Positions 1 to 11,624 of a DNA stretch of 64,000 nucleotides are shown piece by piece. Below the pieces are notes generated by a model. The model ran no database searches. It was not told the DNA's origin and worked only from the letters and a program-made list of their open reading frames with translations. The translations under genes were made by a program, and so were the position numbers. Source of the stretch: Sarcophilus harrisii (Eukaryota > Chordata > Mammalia > Dasyuromorphia > Dasyuridae); the NCBI RefSeq assembly GCF_902635505.1, contig NC_045429.1:131244304-131308303 (forward strand), given 5' to 3'. Within the stretch, counting starts at the first letter, position 1, and every line of letters starts with the position of its first letter.

Positions 1-34
1 AATTCTCTGGTTTTACAGAGTAAAAATCTGAATA

Positions 35-603
35 TAGGAATTTTCAAATTGTGGTCTGGGAACACCTGGGGGTCCTTGATCCTTTCAAAGGGCTCAAAGT
101 CAAAACTATTTTCATAATAATATTAAGACAATATAATTTCTGATGTAGTAAATATTGATAGATAAAACTCATTAAAACAAAAGCTCTTTAGGGATTTCAA
201 GAATTTTATTTAATTTTATTTTTAATGGAATTTTATTTTCCCCAGTACAAGTAAAGATAATTTTCAACATTTATTTTTGCAAAGCCTTATGTTCCAAATA
301 TTTCTCCCTCACCTTCCCCAAGACAGCAAGCAATCCAATATAGGTTTAAATGTGGGCAGTTCTTCTAAACATATTTCCATATTTATCATGCTAAACAAAA
401 AATCAAATAAAAAAAAACACAAGAAAGGAAAAACAAACACAGAAAAAGGTGAAAATATTATGCTTTGATCCATATTAAGTTTTCATAGTTCTCTCTCTGG
501 GTGTGGATGGCATTTTCCATCACAAGTCTATTGGAATTGTCCGATTTTCAATGATTTTTAAGCATATATAGATCCTGAGACTAAACAGTTTGAGAACCTC
601 TGG
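35..603. mobile_element. hAT-like DNA transposon fossil, split by an L1
   Basis: The outer parts read 'gtggtctgggaacacctggg', 'ctattttcataataatatta' and, at the right end, 'cagtttgagaacctctgg'. The ends form imperfect inverted repeats (left ttttcaaattgtgg, right reverse complement ggttctcaaactgt). The internal wording resembles an old mammalian hAT family. About 320 bases of L1 lie inside it. The family name is not certain. Confidence 0.5.
222..541 (-). mobile_element. L1 3' end (subfamily C)
   Basis: On the minus strand this is the older marsupial L1 3' UTR type: 'tccatattaagttttcatag', 'gtgaaaatattatgctttga' and the C-rich 'ctccctcaccttccccaaga' zone seen again at 44530-45312. It is truncated and interrupts the hAT fossil. 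Confidence 0.75.
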
Positions 604-1439
604 GTTAGAAATTAAACATATTTGTTACAACAGGTTAGCTACATACAGCTTTGCTTCCTTTAGGAGGACAGGATTTTCTAAAAAGATTGAAGGTGCTACG
701 ACAATTGAGTAACCCATCCTTCTCTTATCTATCCAAATGAGTACATTTCTCCTTGTGCTTGGACTACAGAATTGGGAGCGGAGATTTTGGGATGCTAACT
801 CGCTGAGTTCATATGGATTTGGTACCGGAAGGGAGTTTGGAAAACTTGCTTATTTAATCCAACAATTAATTTAATTAATGGTTTAATTAACCATTATTTT
901 AATTTAATCCAATCCATTTTATAGAACAGAAAAATAAAGATCAGGAAGGTTTTGATTGTCTAATTGTCACACAAATGAGTTAGGTCTAGGTTTTTAGTTC
1001 CACATCTTACTGCTTCCCATACACTGGCTGCTCTAATTTGGCGAGCTTGATTGTTGTGATGCATCATCCATCTACTTGAAGAAAAGCCATTTCTCGTTAT
1101 TACCCCTCGTACCCTGTAACAGTCCAACCAAACTAGCTGTTCCCCAAATTCAGCATATTCCATCTTCCAGACAAACTGTGTGGGTGCTTGAATCAAAGTA
1201 TCTGAATGATGATCCTAATTTAGATTCAAAAGAAACATAATTTCTTAGAGATCAGGAATGAAGTGATTAAATATAAGATGAAAACATTTGTGGTTTTGTT
1301 TTTAATTAATTATCACAAGGACTGATTACAGGAACAAATTGAATCCTGTTCTGGGGACAAAATTTCAAGTAGAGTCTTTTGAAACAGTCTAAATAAATTC
1401 CAATGAATTCATATTAACACTAGGATATTTAAACCAAGG
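604..1439. other. no recognised feature
   Basis: AT-rich DNA with no convincing coding frame. The 78-codon minus frame at 960-1196 matches no family I know and is not supported. Confidence 0.6.
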
Positions 1440-1868
1440 GTTGGATTTATTCGAGCTAGCAGACTATGCAACTTGATAATATATTTGTTGGAGTCCAGAA
1501 GCTGAATCCCAAAATACTATAGAGTATTAGTCCAGTGTCGCCAGTTGTCTCAAAAGAATTTGTAGGTTTAAGCCATCTCCAAATCAAGAGGTAAAGATTT
1601 TATTATTACATAATTAGCAACAGGCTGGATTCTAAAAGAGAAAGTAGTGAAGTAGTGGGGAAACTATTCATTGAGGTAAAAGTTTTTTGGTTTGGGGGTT
1701 TGTTTAGAGTAGGGTGTTAGGGTACTAACTTCAATGGCTTGAATTTAGTTTCAAAGAAAGTCTTTGATTTGTTAATTTTGTGAAAGCTACTAATAGATCA
1801 ATTCCAGGATTCTATTGCTATGCTAATTTTATGGCTTAGATTTTAGTTCCTTCCAAACCACCATTCTT
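1440..1868 (-). mobile_element. possible old retroviral LTR with short leader
   Basis: On the minus strand the block has an AATAAA-type signal followed by a short U5-like part, and then a leader-like stretch after 'gagacaactggcgacac', which looks like an LTR edge with primer-site region. There is no partner LTR and no coding part. It is an old, partial fossil of uncertain family. Confidence 0.38.
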
Positions 1869-1942
1869 TGTTTTTTTTTTTTTTTTAATTAAAGTTTTTT
1901 ATTTTCAAAACATATGCATGGATAATTTTCAAAAACCAGCAT
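1869..1942 (-). mobile_element. very short L1 3' end (subfamily B)
   Basis: A poly-T run is followed by 'attaaagttttttattttc' and 'aaaacatatgcatggataat', the reversed terminal bases of a B-type L1. Confidence 0.85.
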
Positions 1943-2245
1943 TCTTTTTATTGTTAGTATAATCATAAACTAATACAATATTTCTAAATACAACTTGGAG
2001 TCAAAAAGTACACTCTTAAGATAATTGAAATGAAAGGGAAACCTTGGAGCCATGGTACAGCACCTCTGAGATTAGTCATTTTATTAAACAAAGTATGTTA
2101 GTGTAACATTGAATGTTTTATATATAACACAGCTTCATCACTATCTTTGAACAAGTTTTCCCTTTGTACTTAGAAGGTATTCTTCTGCCTCTTTCTCTGC
2201 TTCCATCAAAGCTCAGTTCACTTGCCACCTTCTATGGGAAGCCTG

Positions 2246-2395
2246 AGGGGCAGCCAGGTGAACCAGTAGATACTGGGCCTGGAGTCAAGAAGCCCTAAGT
2301 TCAAATATGAACTTAGACACTGTCTAGGCAAGTCACTTAACTCTGTCTCAGTTTCCTCATTTATAAAATGAATCAGAGAAGGAATGGCAAAATGT
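2246..2395 (+). mobile_element. MAR1/WSINE-type SINE
   Basis: tRNA-derived head (ggggcagccaggtgaacc), 'aggcaagtcacttaac' body and 'cagtttcctcatttataaaa' tail module of the marsupial SINE family. Confidence 0.85.
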
Positions 2396-2399
2396 GATC

Positions 2400-3366
2400 A
2401 TATATAATACAAAGTTTTGGGGATTTTTGTGTTTTTGTTTTGTTTGTGTTTTTTGGTATCTAATTAAGGAAGGAATAGTTTGTAATGGTGATGCAAAAAA
2501 AAAAAAAAAAGAAGAAGCATTTAAATATCTTGAAAAATGCACAGAAAAAATAGAAGTACATTCTTAACGAAGCACAAACAAGGTAAACAGTTATGAAAGG
2601 ATCATGGAATTTATTATATACTTTAAAAAAATAAGTGGTATAAAATTGATTTTTTTTTCTGCTTTTCTTATGGAAAAATGCCCTTTTTGATGTTTAAAAT
2701 CAGAATTATAAGAAGTAATTTTCAAAAAAGAAAAGATAATAAAGGTAAAATATTTTACAAACTTTAAAGTATTATGTATAAGCATTAGTATGCTAAAAAA
2801 GGAGATTGACTAGACCTTTAACATGCCTTCAAACTCTAAGCTCTTACGATTTTTATGTTATTATTTATGTTATTTTCAGATTTCAAATAAAAGCTCAAAT
2901 TATTCTTATAGACTCACCAAGAGAACAGAGAAGAAAAACAGGAATGGTGGTGGGTTCCTGTAATAGCTGCATTAGAACAAGATTGAATGAAAGATCAGAC
3001 AGATGCCTCTCAGCATGTATCACCAGCAGGACATACAGGCAGAAAATACAGTGGCATTTGGTTTTACAGAGTGACATTACTTGTTGATGTTATGTGAGAA
3101 ATTTGGTAAAGATAGTGACCAATGGATAAAGAAGCAGGAAGCATAAGACAATCTGGGTATCATTCAGGGATCCCCACTTGTAGCCAAAGGATTCAAAATC
3201 ATCTTTATTGATGAATTTATAAGTCAATTATGTACCACAAATATATGTAAAGTTATTTAATATACTTCTATTTATTAGTTCTCTTTGTAGATCGATAGTT
3301 TCTTTCTTCACATGTTCTTCATATTTAATTTGTATACTTATAATAATTAAAATGACTTAGTTGCTC
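2400..3366. other. AT-rich unassigned stretch
   Basis: No gene, RNA or repeat family was recognised. Frames at 2806-3087 and on the opposite strand overlap each other and carry no known domain. Confidence 0.55.
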
Positions 3367-3382
3367 AAAGTTATTCTTTCTT

Positions 3383-3916
3383 AGGCCTGGAGAGACTTAC
3401 ACGAACTGATGCTGAGTGAAATGAGCAGGACCAGGAGATCATTATATACTTCAACAACAATACTAGATGATGACCAGTTCTGATGGATCAGGCCATCCTC
3501 AGCAATGAGATCAACCAAATCATTTCTAATGGAGCAGTAATGAACTGAACTAGCTATGCCCAGAAAAATAACTCTGGGAGATGACTAAAAACCATTACAT
3601 TAAATTCCCAATCCCTATATTTATGCACACACATGCATTTTTGATTTCCTTCACAAGCTAATTGTACAATAATTCAGAGTCTGATTCTTTTTGTACAGCA
3701 AAATAATGTTTTGGTCATGTATACTTATTGTGTATCTAAGTTATATTTTAATATATTTAACATCTACTGGTCATCCTGCCATCTAGGGGAGGGGATGGGG
3801 GGGTAAGAGGTGAAAAATTGGAATAAGAGGTTTGGCAATTGTTAATGCTGTAAAGTTACCCATGTATATATCCTGTAAATAAAAGGCTATTAAATAAAAA
3901 AAAAAAAAGGAAAAAA
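3383..3916 (+). mobile_element. L1 3' end (subfamily A), 5' truncated
   Basis: It runs from the last codons of ORF2 (aggcctggagagacttacac) through the A-type 3' UTR to 'cctgtaaataaaaggctatt' and an A-tail. It is flanked by an exact 16-bp duplication, aaagttattctttctt, at 3367-3382 and 3917-3932. Confidence 0.95.
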
Positions 3917-3932
3917 AAAGTTATTCTTTCTT

Positions 3933-5605
3933 TCTTTCTTTTTTAAATAGCTTTTTATTTACAAGTTATATGCACGGGTAATTTTACAGCATTGACAATT
4001 GCCAAACCTTTTGTTCCAATTTTTCCCCTCCTTCCTCCCACCCCCTTAGATGGCAGGATGACCAATACATGTTAAATATATTAAAACATAAATTAAATAC
4101 AAAATAAGTATACATGACCAAAGCGTGATTTTGCTGTACAAAAAGAATCGGACTTTGAAATATTGTACAATTAGCTTGTGAAGGAAATCCAAAATGGGCA
4201 AAAATATAGGGATTGGGAATTCATTGTAATGGTTCTTAGTCATCTCCTAGAGTTCTTTCGCTGGGCGTAGCTGGTTCAGTTCATTACTGTTCCACTGGAA
4301 CTGATTTGGTTCATCTCATTGCTGAGGATGGCCAGGTCCATCAGAATTGATCATCATATAGTATCCTGATCATTTCACTCAGCTTCAGTTCGTGTAAGTC
4401 TCTCCAGGCCTCTCTGAAATCATCCTGTTGGTCATTTCTTTTTTTTTTTTTTTTTTTTTTTTATTTAATAGCTTTTTATTTACAGGTTATATGCATGGGT
4501 AACTTTATAGCATTAACAATTGCCAAACCTCTTGTTCCAATTTTTCTCCTCTTTCCCCCCATCCCCTCCCCCAGATGGCAGGATGACCAGTAGATGTTCA
4601 ATATATTAAAATATAAATTAGATACACAATAATTATACATGACTAAACCGTTATTTTGCTGTACAAAAAGAATCAGACTCTGAAATATTGTACAATTAGC
4701 TTGTGAAGGAAATAAAAAATGCAGGCAGTCCAACAATTTTTAAATGATGTCTGCTTGACCCATTTCCTTAGTAAGTTGGCTTTCCAAAAAAAAATTTAAC
4801 AATTTCTTTAATTTTTTCATTCTTTTCACTTTTTATGATTTTTTGACATCTCATTATGTCATTATGTTTCACTTATCGATTTCTAATTTTGTAAGGAACT
4901 ATTTTCCTTATTAAGGTTTTGTGACACAACTAGGTAATATGGCAGATAGCTGTTGGTCATTTCTTACTGAACAATAATATTCCATAATATTCATATACCA
5001 CAATTTATTCAGACATTCTCCAATTGATGGGCATCCATTCAGTTTCCAGTTTCTGGCCACTACAAAGAGGGCTGCCACAAACATTCGTGCACATACAGGT
5101 CCCTTTCCCATCTTTAGTATCTCTTTGGGGTATAAGCCCAGTAGAAACACTGCTGAATCAAAGGGTATGCACAATTTGATAACTTTTTGAGCATAGTTCC
5201 AAATCGCTCTCCAGAATGGCTGGATGTATTCACAACTCCACCAACGATGTATCAATGTCCCTGTTTTCCCACATCCCCTCCAACATTGAGCATTATCTTT
5301 CCCTGTCATTCTAGCCAATCTGACATTTTGTGTAGTGGTATCTCAGAGTTGTCTTAATTTGCATTTCTCTAATTAATAATGACTTGGAGCATTTTTTCAT
5401 ATGGTTAGAAATAGTTTCAATTTCTTCATCTGAGAATTGTCTATTCATATCCTTTTACCATTTATCAATTGGAGAATGGCTTGATTTCTTATAAATTAGC
5501 GTCAATTCTCTTTATATTTTGGAAATGAGGCCTTTATCAGAGCCTTTGACTGTAAAAATGTTTTCCCAGTTTATTGCTTCCCTTCTAATCTTGTCTGCAT
5601 TGATT
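3933..5605 (-). mobile_element. L1 (subfamily A), 5' truncated, split by another L1
   Basis: Parts at 3933-4440 (3' UTR) and 4966-5605 (ORF2 tail) form one minus-strand L1. The ORF2 part still reads CWRGCGKTGTLIHRWW and ARMFVAALFVVARNWKL. The right flank caaagtcattctt (5606-5618) matches the DNA at the left side (3366-3378), so this copy landed first at the site where the plus-strand L1 at 3383-3916 later inserted. ORF2 is broken by the younger L1. Confidence 0.9.
4441..4950 (-). mobile_element. L1 (subfamily A) inserted in an L1, with odd 5' part
   Basis: It is flanked by an exact 15-bp duplication tgttggtcatttctt (4426-4440 and 4951-4965). The first 290 bases are A-type 3' UTR. From about 4731 the sequence leaves the L1 3' UTR and runs 220 bases of T-rich DNA that is inside the duplication but is not the expected upstream L1 sequence. 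Confidence 0.88.
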
Positions 5606-5690
5606 CAAAGTCATTCTTAATTGCTAGTATTATATGCATGAATCTGAGTTCTGAAGGAAGGCTGCATGATTCTTCTTAAGGGAGGTAGAG

Positions 5691-5930
5691 TTGTTTGATC
5701 ATTTCAGTCACATCTGACTCTTCATAATCTCATTTTCAGGTTTTCTTGGCAAAGATAGTGTTTGCCATTTCCTTTTTCAGCTCATTTTACAGATGAAGAA
5801 ATTGAGGCAAACAAGGTAAGTAATTTGCCCAGAATCACATAGCTAGTAAATGTCAGGCCATATTTTAACTCGGGAAGATGACTCTTCCTAACTTCAGGCC
5901 TGGCATTCTATTCACTGTGCCATTTAAGTG
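5691..5930 (-). mobile_element. MAR1 SINE
   Basis: Reverse complement of MAR1: 'ttcagtcacatctgactctt', 'aggttttcttggcaaagata', 'cagctcattttacagatgaa' and the head-complement 'cactgtgcc'. Diverged but near full length. Confidence 0.88.
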
Positions 5931-6595
5931 CATTCTTCTAATCATTTCCAAATGTGGTGACTAAAATTAATAGTAAAATCACTTTGGAAGCTGGTCACAG
6001 AGTGTTCTGTGGCCCAGGTACAAGATCAAAGAGTTATTTTTTCCCCAGTCATCAGTGGACTAAGGCAGACAATTTCTTACAATAATGACTAGGGAATGAT
6101 ACTTGAGGCATCTGAAGGCTAGAATACCACACCCACTTTTCTCATTACCCTTCTTACATAAACTTTCTTTCTCATTTCTCTATTTTCTTTTTTTCCTTTC
6201 CAATTATTCTTCCTTTTCCTCTTTCTTCTCTTTCTCCTCCCTCCTTCCTGCCCCTTGTTTTATGCCTGTCAGTAGTACATACAGAGACTGTTTATCTATG
6301 CTCTCAGATTGCTGAATTGATAATAATAATAGCAAAGCAGGTTTCCATTCTTCCTAGGGCCAGGACATGGCACAGAACCTCACAAGACTCGTCAGACCTG
6401 ATTACTACTACCCACTTCTGGTGATTCACATAAATGCAAATGATGCTGATAGAAGGAACCTAGAAAGCATCACTAAAAATTATAAAATCTAGAGCAAAAA
6501 ATTAAGGCCCTGGGAGCATAAGGTTTTTATCTCTGCTGTCAATCAAAAGCTGCTTTTGAAAAAGATTGGAAAGTAATACTTGGATAAGAATATGG
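5931..6595. other. unassigned, with pyrimidine-rich tract
   Basis: No gene seen. A CT-rich tract lies at about 6130-6255; the 70-codon frame through it is low-complexity. Confidence 0.55.
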
Positions 6596-6735
6596 CATTT
6601 GTTGATGTTCATTGTTTAGGGAATGGCTTAATAAATTATTGATCTGTAATGGGATAATATTGATCTATAAATTAATATGAAAAATACAGAGAAGCATGGG
6701 AAGACATGATTTCATGAAAAGTGAAGCAAGAAGAG
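6596..6735 (+). mobile_element. old L1 ORF2 tail fragment
   Basis: The words 'aatggcttaataaattattg' and 'acagagaagcatgggaagac' match the ancient marsupial L1 ORF2 end (WLNKLWYMNVMEYY region). Heavily diverged. Confidence 0.6.
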
Positions 6736-6775
6736 GAAGAAAAACAGTGTTGTAATTGCTCCTTCTCTTCCAAAT

Positions 6776-6850
6776 AACTACCATTTATACAGGACTTTAA
6801 AGTTCACAAGATACAAACCTTATCTCATTTGATCAAAACCATCATATAAC
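6776..6850 (+). mobile_element. MIR-family SINE fragment
   Basis: Reads 'ataactaccatttatacagg' and 'accttatctcatttgatca', the MIR3-like core. Confidence 0.65.
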
Positions 6851-7639
6851 CGCAACAAAATTGAAACTGGAATTACAAGAACCCAAATTATGACCTTAAG
6901 AAAGAGAAATGAAAATACCTCTTTGTCAGTCTTAGTTGATTCACTAGATAATTTTCCTGAATTGTGGGGCTTTCTTCTCTTTCAACCCCACAATCCAGTT
7001 CAGTTAGTGCTGAAGTGGTGGTCCCCATTTATCAGGACAATGGCAGCCCTGGCTTCCTGAACTCTCATTGTGTGCTCTCCAGGCTCCTAGTCAGAGGTGC
7101 TTGGTGACTGGCAGAACATTGCCCCAAGGCTGGGTCAGTCCACACACCTTTACTAACCTCTCCTAGAATGATCTCATCGCAAGAAGATGTGTTTAAGAGG
7201 GAAGTATCTTCTACTCCAAGATCCTTTGTTAGAGCGGTGATCTTTGATCTCAGTGGAATGGCCCCATGCTGCTCCAAAGACTTGTGACTGACATGCACAA
7301 TGATCTATGGGGCGATATAATGAAGAAGGGTTTTTCTCACCCGCTTTGTTGTGGGCAGTAGTTGGGTACACAAATCAACAAATTTTACTATTATTAATTA
7401 TCAAGATACAAATTCTTTCTCTTCTTTTTTTGTAAATATATGAGACTCTGCTTATCTCTGTCTCTGTTTCTGTCTCTCTGTGATCCTTTGTGTATCACAC
7501 CATAAATAATCTCAGAAAGGAGATACACAAACATGGGTACTGACAAAGTTGGGAATAATAGTTAACATTCTGGATGATAATTTGACATGCTAGAATGTAT
7601 AGAGGAAACTGAAAAATCGATGATTCTTGTACAGTCATC
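6851..7639. other. no recognised feature
   Basis: Mixed-composition DNA without a family match; overlapping short frames at 7065-7371 on the minus strand have no known domain. A CT-rich patch lies at 7440-7490. Confidence 0.55.
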
Positions 7640-8010
7640 TGGTACAAACCTTCCCATCTCTCCTCAAACCACCTACACTATCCCTGTCCTCTCTCAGGAG
7701 AAGAACTTGCCTTACACTTCACTGAAAAAAAAATGCCATCTGTCACAAGCTTCCTCTACACCCCAATTCTACGTCTCAAATTGTCTCCACATCATCCCCA
7801 ATTCTCTCCTCCTTAGCTCCAATTTCAGAGAAGGACATGATCTTTATCTTTGCCAAGGAGACTCCTTGTGCTCATGTCCTTGGGAACATGCCCTTTCATC
7901 TATCCCCTCTCTAATTTTCTTCTTTTCTTTTTCATTTCTGAAAAGGCAAATGCTTTTAAGACCACCACTTCTATTCAGTGTTGACAGTTACAGTTGTGAT
8001 AGGAAGCTGG
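7640..8010 (+). mobile_element. possible L2 ORF2 fragment
   Basis: The 143-codon open frame here resembles reverse-transcriptase-upstream DNA of L2 in wording ('gagactccttgtgctcatg' and 'aacatgccctttcatctatc'). It is probably a fossil LINE rather than a gene. Confidence 0.35.
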
Positions 8011-8840
8011 AATTCTAAACCTTAATTGAGAAAGACCTCTAGGTATTAAAATGAGCAAAGCATGATGATGTACACTCTAAGATGCTTTTAAAAATTAATG
8101 AGTATTTCAGATCAACATGCCATTTGTTTTAAGAAATCATGAAGATTTTTAAAAAGGACAAAAGAAACGTTCAGGTAAAATATTGGGGTGGGGGGCGAGG
8201 GAATTAGTCTGGAAATTTCTGATTCTCACTGATTCCAGATTTCTATCCAATACCAAACTCGGATTATATTTAATATATGCTTCAATGACCAATCTGCAAT
8301 CACTCAGAAGAGAATGAGGTGCTAATAACAACAACTAATGTGATCTAGCACCAACCTCCCAGGGTTGTTGTGAGGATCCAATGAAAAAATACTTGTAAAA
8401 TGCTTAGCACAGTCCCTATTGTTTCTGTTATTATTTTGTCTGCCCAATATAACTTTCTCTGGTAATCACATATAAGAAAAGAGTAATCAATATAACCAGT
8501 GTTTCCAGACCCTAATATTTGTACTCTCATACAAAAGCTTTTAATAAACTGATTCTTGGCTTGTGATACCTTCTCTCTACTCCAGAGTTTCTCCTAGAAA
8601 CCTCAGAATTTAGCTGTTTTACTCACATTCAGTCTTCCCAACAATAATAGAACATAGCTTATATATATTCATCCTCAGATGTAGACAAATGACCCCTTAA
8701 CACTCCCTTCCTAATTTTCAGTCTTGTTACTCACTAGCTCCTTCACTATTGACTTCAAACACACTCAGATCTCCTTCATGCTTAAAAAAAAAATCTACCC
8801 ATGACTCTTCTATTTCCTCAATCTGTTGTCTTCCATCTAT
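8011..8840. other. unassigned; possible L2 traces from 8690
   Basis: No gene seen. The stretch 8690-8830 has L2-like pyrimidine-rich wording but is too diverged to call. Confidence 0.45.
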
Positions 8841-9090
8841 CTACATTTCATATCCCATTGACACCCTGATGATAGTACAGGAAAAATTCTAATCCATGCT
8901 ATTTCTTCAGGACTAATTTTTCACCCAAGAAAATGGGGAAGTATCTGAGGATCCTTTATCTATATGTCTATATTTCATATTTCATCTTCACCTTGAAGAT
9001 AGTACAGGAAGAACTCTTATTTCTGTGGTATTTCTTCTGGACTACTATTTCACCCAAGAAAATGGGGAAGTAGCTAGAGGATTTACTGAT
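8841..9090. repeat. two-copy tandem duplication, 127-bp period
   Basis: Words such as 'gatagtacagga' (8871 and 8998), 'gctatttcttc/ggtatttcttc' and 'cacccaagaaaatggggaag' (twice) recur 127 bases apart. The copies are roughly 80-85% alike by eye. Confidence 0.88.
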
Positions 9091-9206
9091 ACGCAGCCCT
9101 TTCTTCTATTTACTTTGGTCTGTCACCCTTGGATGATATGATATAAAGTTAGATAATAGTGAAAAATACCCAGTCCCTTTGTGATCATAAACAAGTTATA
9201 TCCTTT

Positions 9207-9351
9207 TTTCCCCTGAGGCAGTTGGGGTTTCATGACTTGCCCAGGGTCACACAACTAGGAAGTGTTAATTGTCTGAGGCCAGATTTGAATTCAGGGCCTC
9301 CTGACTTCAGAACTGGTGCTCTATTTACTGAGCCACCTATCTGCCCCCAAA
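9207..9351 (-). mobile_element. WSINE-type SINE
   Basis: Reverse complement of the SINE (gaggcagttggggtttcatg ... ggtgctctatttactgagcc). It is flanked by an exact 14-bp duplication aagttatatccttt at 9193-9206 and 9352-9365. Confidence 0.93.
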
Positions 9352-9599
9352 AAGTTATATCCTTTATGGGTTTTGAGTTCCTCTTCTGTAAAACTAACCA
9401 GCCAATATTTAATGACCTTCATTAGGCCTTCCTGCTTGGATTCAGTATACCGTATGTAAGAGCTGCAGGTTTAATTCCAACAGGATAATCTTTAACTTTT
9501 CTTTCTTTTATTAAACTAAGTGAAATAAAACACAACACACATTTGTTTATTAATAGTTTTCTAACCTTCCACAAACTCAATAATTTTATACAAATTTTC

Positions 9600-9741
9600 T
9601 GTCTATTTACATAAGTCCATGTTGCTTCCTCAATTAGTACACAAGCTCCTTGAGGGGAGGGACTATTTCGCTTGTCTTTATATATATTCTATTATACCTA
9701 CAACATATGTGTTCTAGTGCTTAATAAATGTTGGCTGACAG
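9600..9741 (+). mobile_element. L2 3' end
   Basis: Classic L2 tail wording: 'acaagctccttgaggggagg', then 'gtgcttaataaatgttggct'. Confidence 0.8.
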
Positions 9742-10116
9742 TGATTTTGTAATGATGAGAACCATCTACACCTGGAGAGAGAATTGTAGGAATTGAGTGT
9801 GGATCACAACATAACATTTTCACTTCTTTTGTTGTTTTTCACTTGAACTTTATTTCTTTTCTCATCTGTTTACTTTTTGATCTGATTCTTCTTGTTCAGC
9901 AAGATAATTGTATAAATACAATGCCTATATTGTATTTACACATTTTTTTTTTTTACCATGTTTAACATATATTGAATTAGTTGCCATCTAGGGAAGGGGA
10001 CTGGGGGAAAAGGAGGAAATTGGAACACAAGGGTCCATTGGGTTAGCAAGGGTAAATGGCGAAAAATTATCCTTGCATATGTTTTGGAAATAAAAAGCTT
10101 TAATAAAAAAAAGAAA
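9742..10116 (+). mobile_element. L1 3' end (subfamily B)
   Basis: It runs from 'gagagagaattgtagg' through the 3' UTR to 'gttttggaaataaaaagctt' with an A-tail. The duplication aaatgttggctgacag (9726-9741) is repeated as aaatgttggctgatag (10117-10132), placing the insertion inside the L2 tail. Confidence 0.93.
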
Positions 10117-10327
10117 AAATGTTGGCTGATAGATAATCCATATTCTTCCTTCTTCAAGTTTTTCTAACCTGTCTTTGGACAGTATATTGTTCATTTTATC
10201 ATTTAAAGTTTTGGATAAAATTATAAATGAACCAAATGAGTTCTTTCTAGACTACATTAATTTTTGTTACCACAACATGAACTTTGGTGTTTTGGACAAT
10301 GTAGATGTCATTACAGTTTTGTAGTAA

Positions 10328-10379
10328 TAGCAGCTCATGTTTATAAAGTCTTACAAAACACTTTACACACATTATCTTT
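10328..10379 (+). mobile_element. MIR-family fragment
   Basis: Reads 'gcagctcatgtttataaagt' and 'cactttacacacattatc', the MIR3-like core. Confidence 0.6.
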
Positions 10380-11475
10380 GTAGTGAGACTCTTGACTTAT
10401 CCTCCCAAAGTACATTAGCAGATTGGGTCCCCAGAGAAGAACTGATTACATTTCCCCCAGGGGTGTATGCAGTGTTCAAAGAGGACTAGCACCTCTGGTG
10501 TGAAGGCTTATCAAATCCTTTTCAGAGCTGGTTATCTGCCTTTGGTGTCCACCTGGCAATCAATTCTCACCTGTGGCTCCAAGAAGCAGCAACCACATCC
10601 TGGTAAAAACCATCTTGGCAGAAGGGCTAAATCAGGGTGAGGACAAAATCTTGGGGTGCCTTGGGAAGCATGGGAAGACTTCCCCAGTGGAATCTTAGAT
10701 CTTGACTTGTGTCTTGCCCTTGGCTTTTGATGACTCTGGAAGTGAGAGTTGTAAGGAATTCTAATGAGCAAGAAATCTTAAGTGAGTCTTGGCAGTGTCT
10801 TTTGTGTAAATTTGTTTGCTGAGAACATGAGAACATGCTTGCAATTATCTGATGGAATGTCAGGAAAGCATAAAGAAGTATAGGCTACTCTTCTAGTGCA
10901 TTAATTAATGAGTATCCTTTATTGCAGGCTTGTGTTTATCCTGGAAACCTGGCCAGTTGCTTGAGTAAGCACAGCCCTCCTTAAAAAATGAAAAATATTC
11001 TCCTTGGCCAGCCTCTTGTGATGGAACATCCTGTACCTGGGAGGCTGCTATGTCTCAAGAGTCAAGTATCAAATGAGAATACTCAGCGTGATGTCTTCTT
11101 GGTTCTCAGCCTATAAAAATCCCTTGGTGGAAAGGGACTTGGAGAATTTACCAAGGAAGTTCTTGCCTAGGAATGCCTCCCACAATTCTGTATAGCTGCA
11201 CTATGGATTCTCCCAGCTGAGGAATTCAGGTGTTGGTGCTTCCTTGCAGTGATGATGTATGTTGTATGTTGCTTATTTGTGTTTGCAATAGTGTCTTTAT
11301 GGTAGCCACAGTGTTTATTAATTGTGTATTATTTGTATGCTATGAGATTCCTCCTCTATTTTGTCTTATTTAAATCAAGGTTCTGAGCAGTAATAAACTT
11401 GTACCCACTCTCTTTAAGACTGTGCCTGTTGAATATGAATTCTGAACTTAGATTAATCTTAGTGAGGCTGACAAC
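10380..11475 (+). other. unassigned block, possibly containing an old LTR
   Basis: It has a TATAAAA at 11112 and an AATAAA at 11391 in LTR-like spacing, followed by an 80-base U5-like part. No partner, no clear ends and no duplication were found. Host unique DNA is equally possible. Minus-strand frames at 10532-10836 have no known domain. Confidence 0.35.
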
Positions 11476-11575
11476 TTTGCATAACTCTGCTTTTTTAAAT
11501 CCAATTCATGTATGAGTCAAGACATCACCCATGATGTCATTGGTTCTTTTTAAACAAAGGATAAGCCGAAATAGC
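11476..11575 (+). mobile_element. marsupial retroelement tail
   Basis: Wording 'aaatccaattcatgtatgag' and 'gacatcacccatgatgtcat' matches a tail common in marsupial genomes. The family name is uncertain. Confidence 0.42.
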
Positions 11576-11624
11576 CTCCATTTCACAGCTAAACTCCCAG
11601 AAAAAAAAAATTGTCTATACTCTC

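Noticed and set aside
2246-2275. tRNA-like head as a possible tRNA gene (also 34530, 57660, 61144)
   Set aside because: The heads belong to tRNA-derived SINEs with SINE bodies attached and degenerate cloverleaf positions.
7587-8018. 143-codon plus-strand frame
   Set aside because: Overlaps L2-like DNA, is pyrimidine-driven (Ser/Pro/Leu-rich) and has no domain; treated as a possible L2 fossil.
10380-11475. Firm call of an LTR here
   Set aside because: Promoter and polyadenylation-like signals are present but there are no paired ends, no target duplication and no family match, so it is kept only as a low-confidence note.
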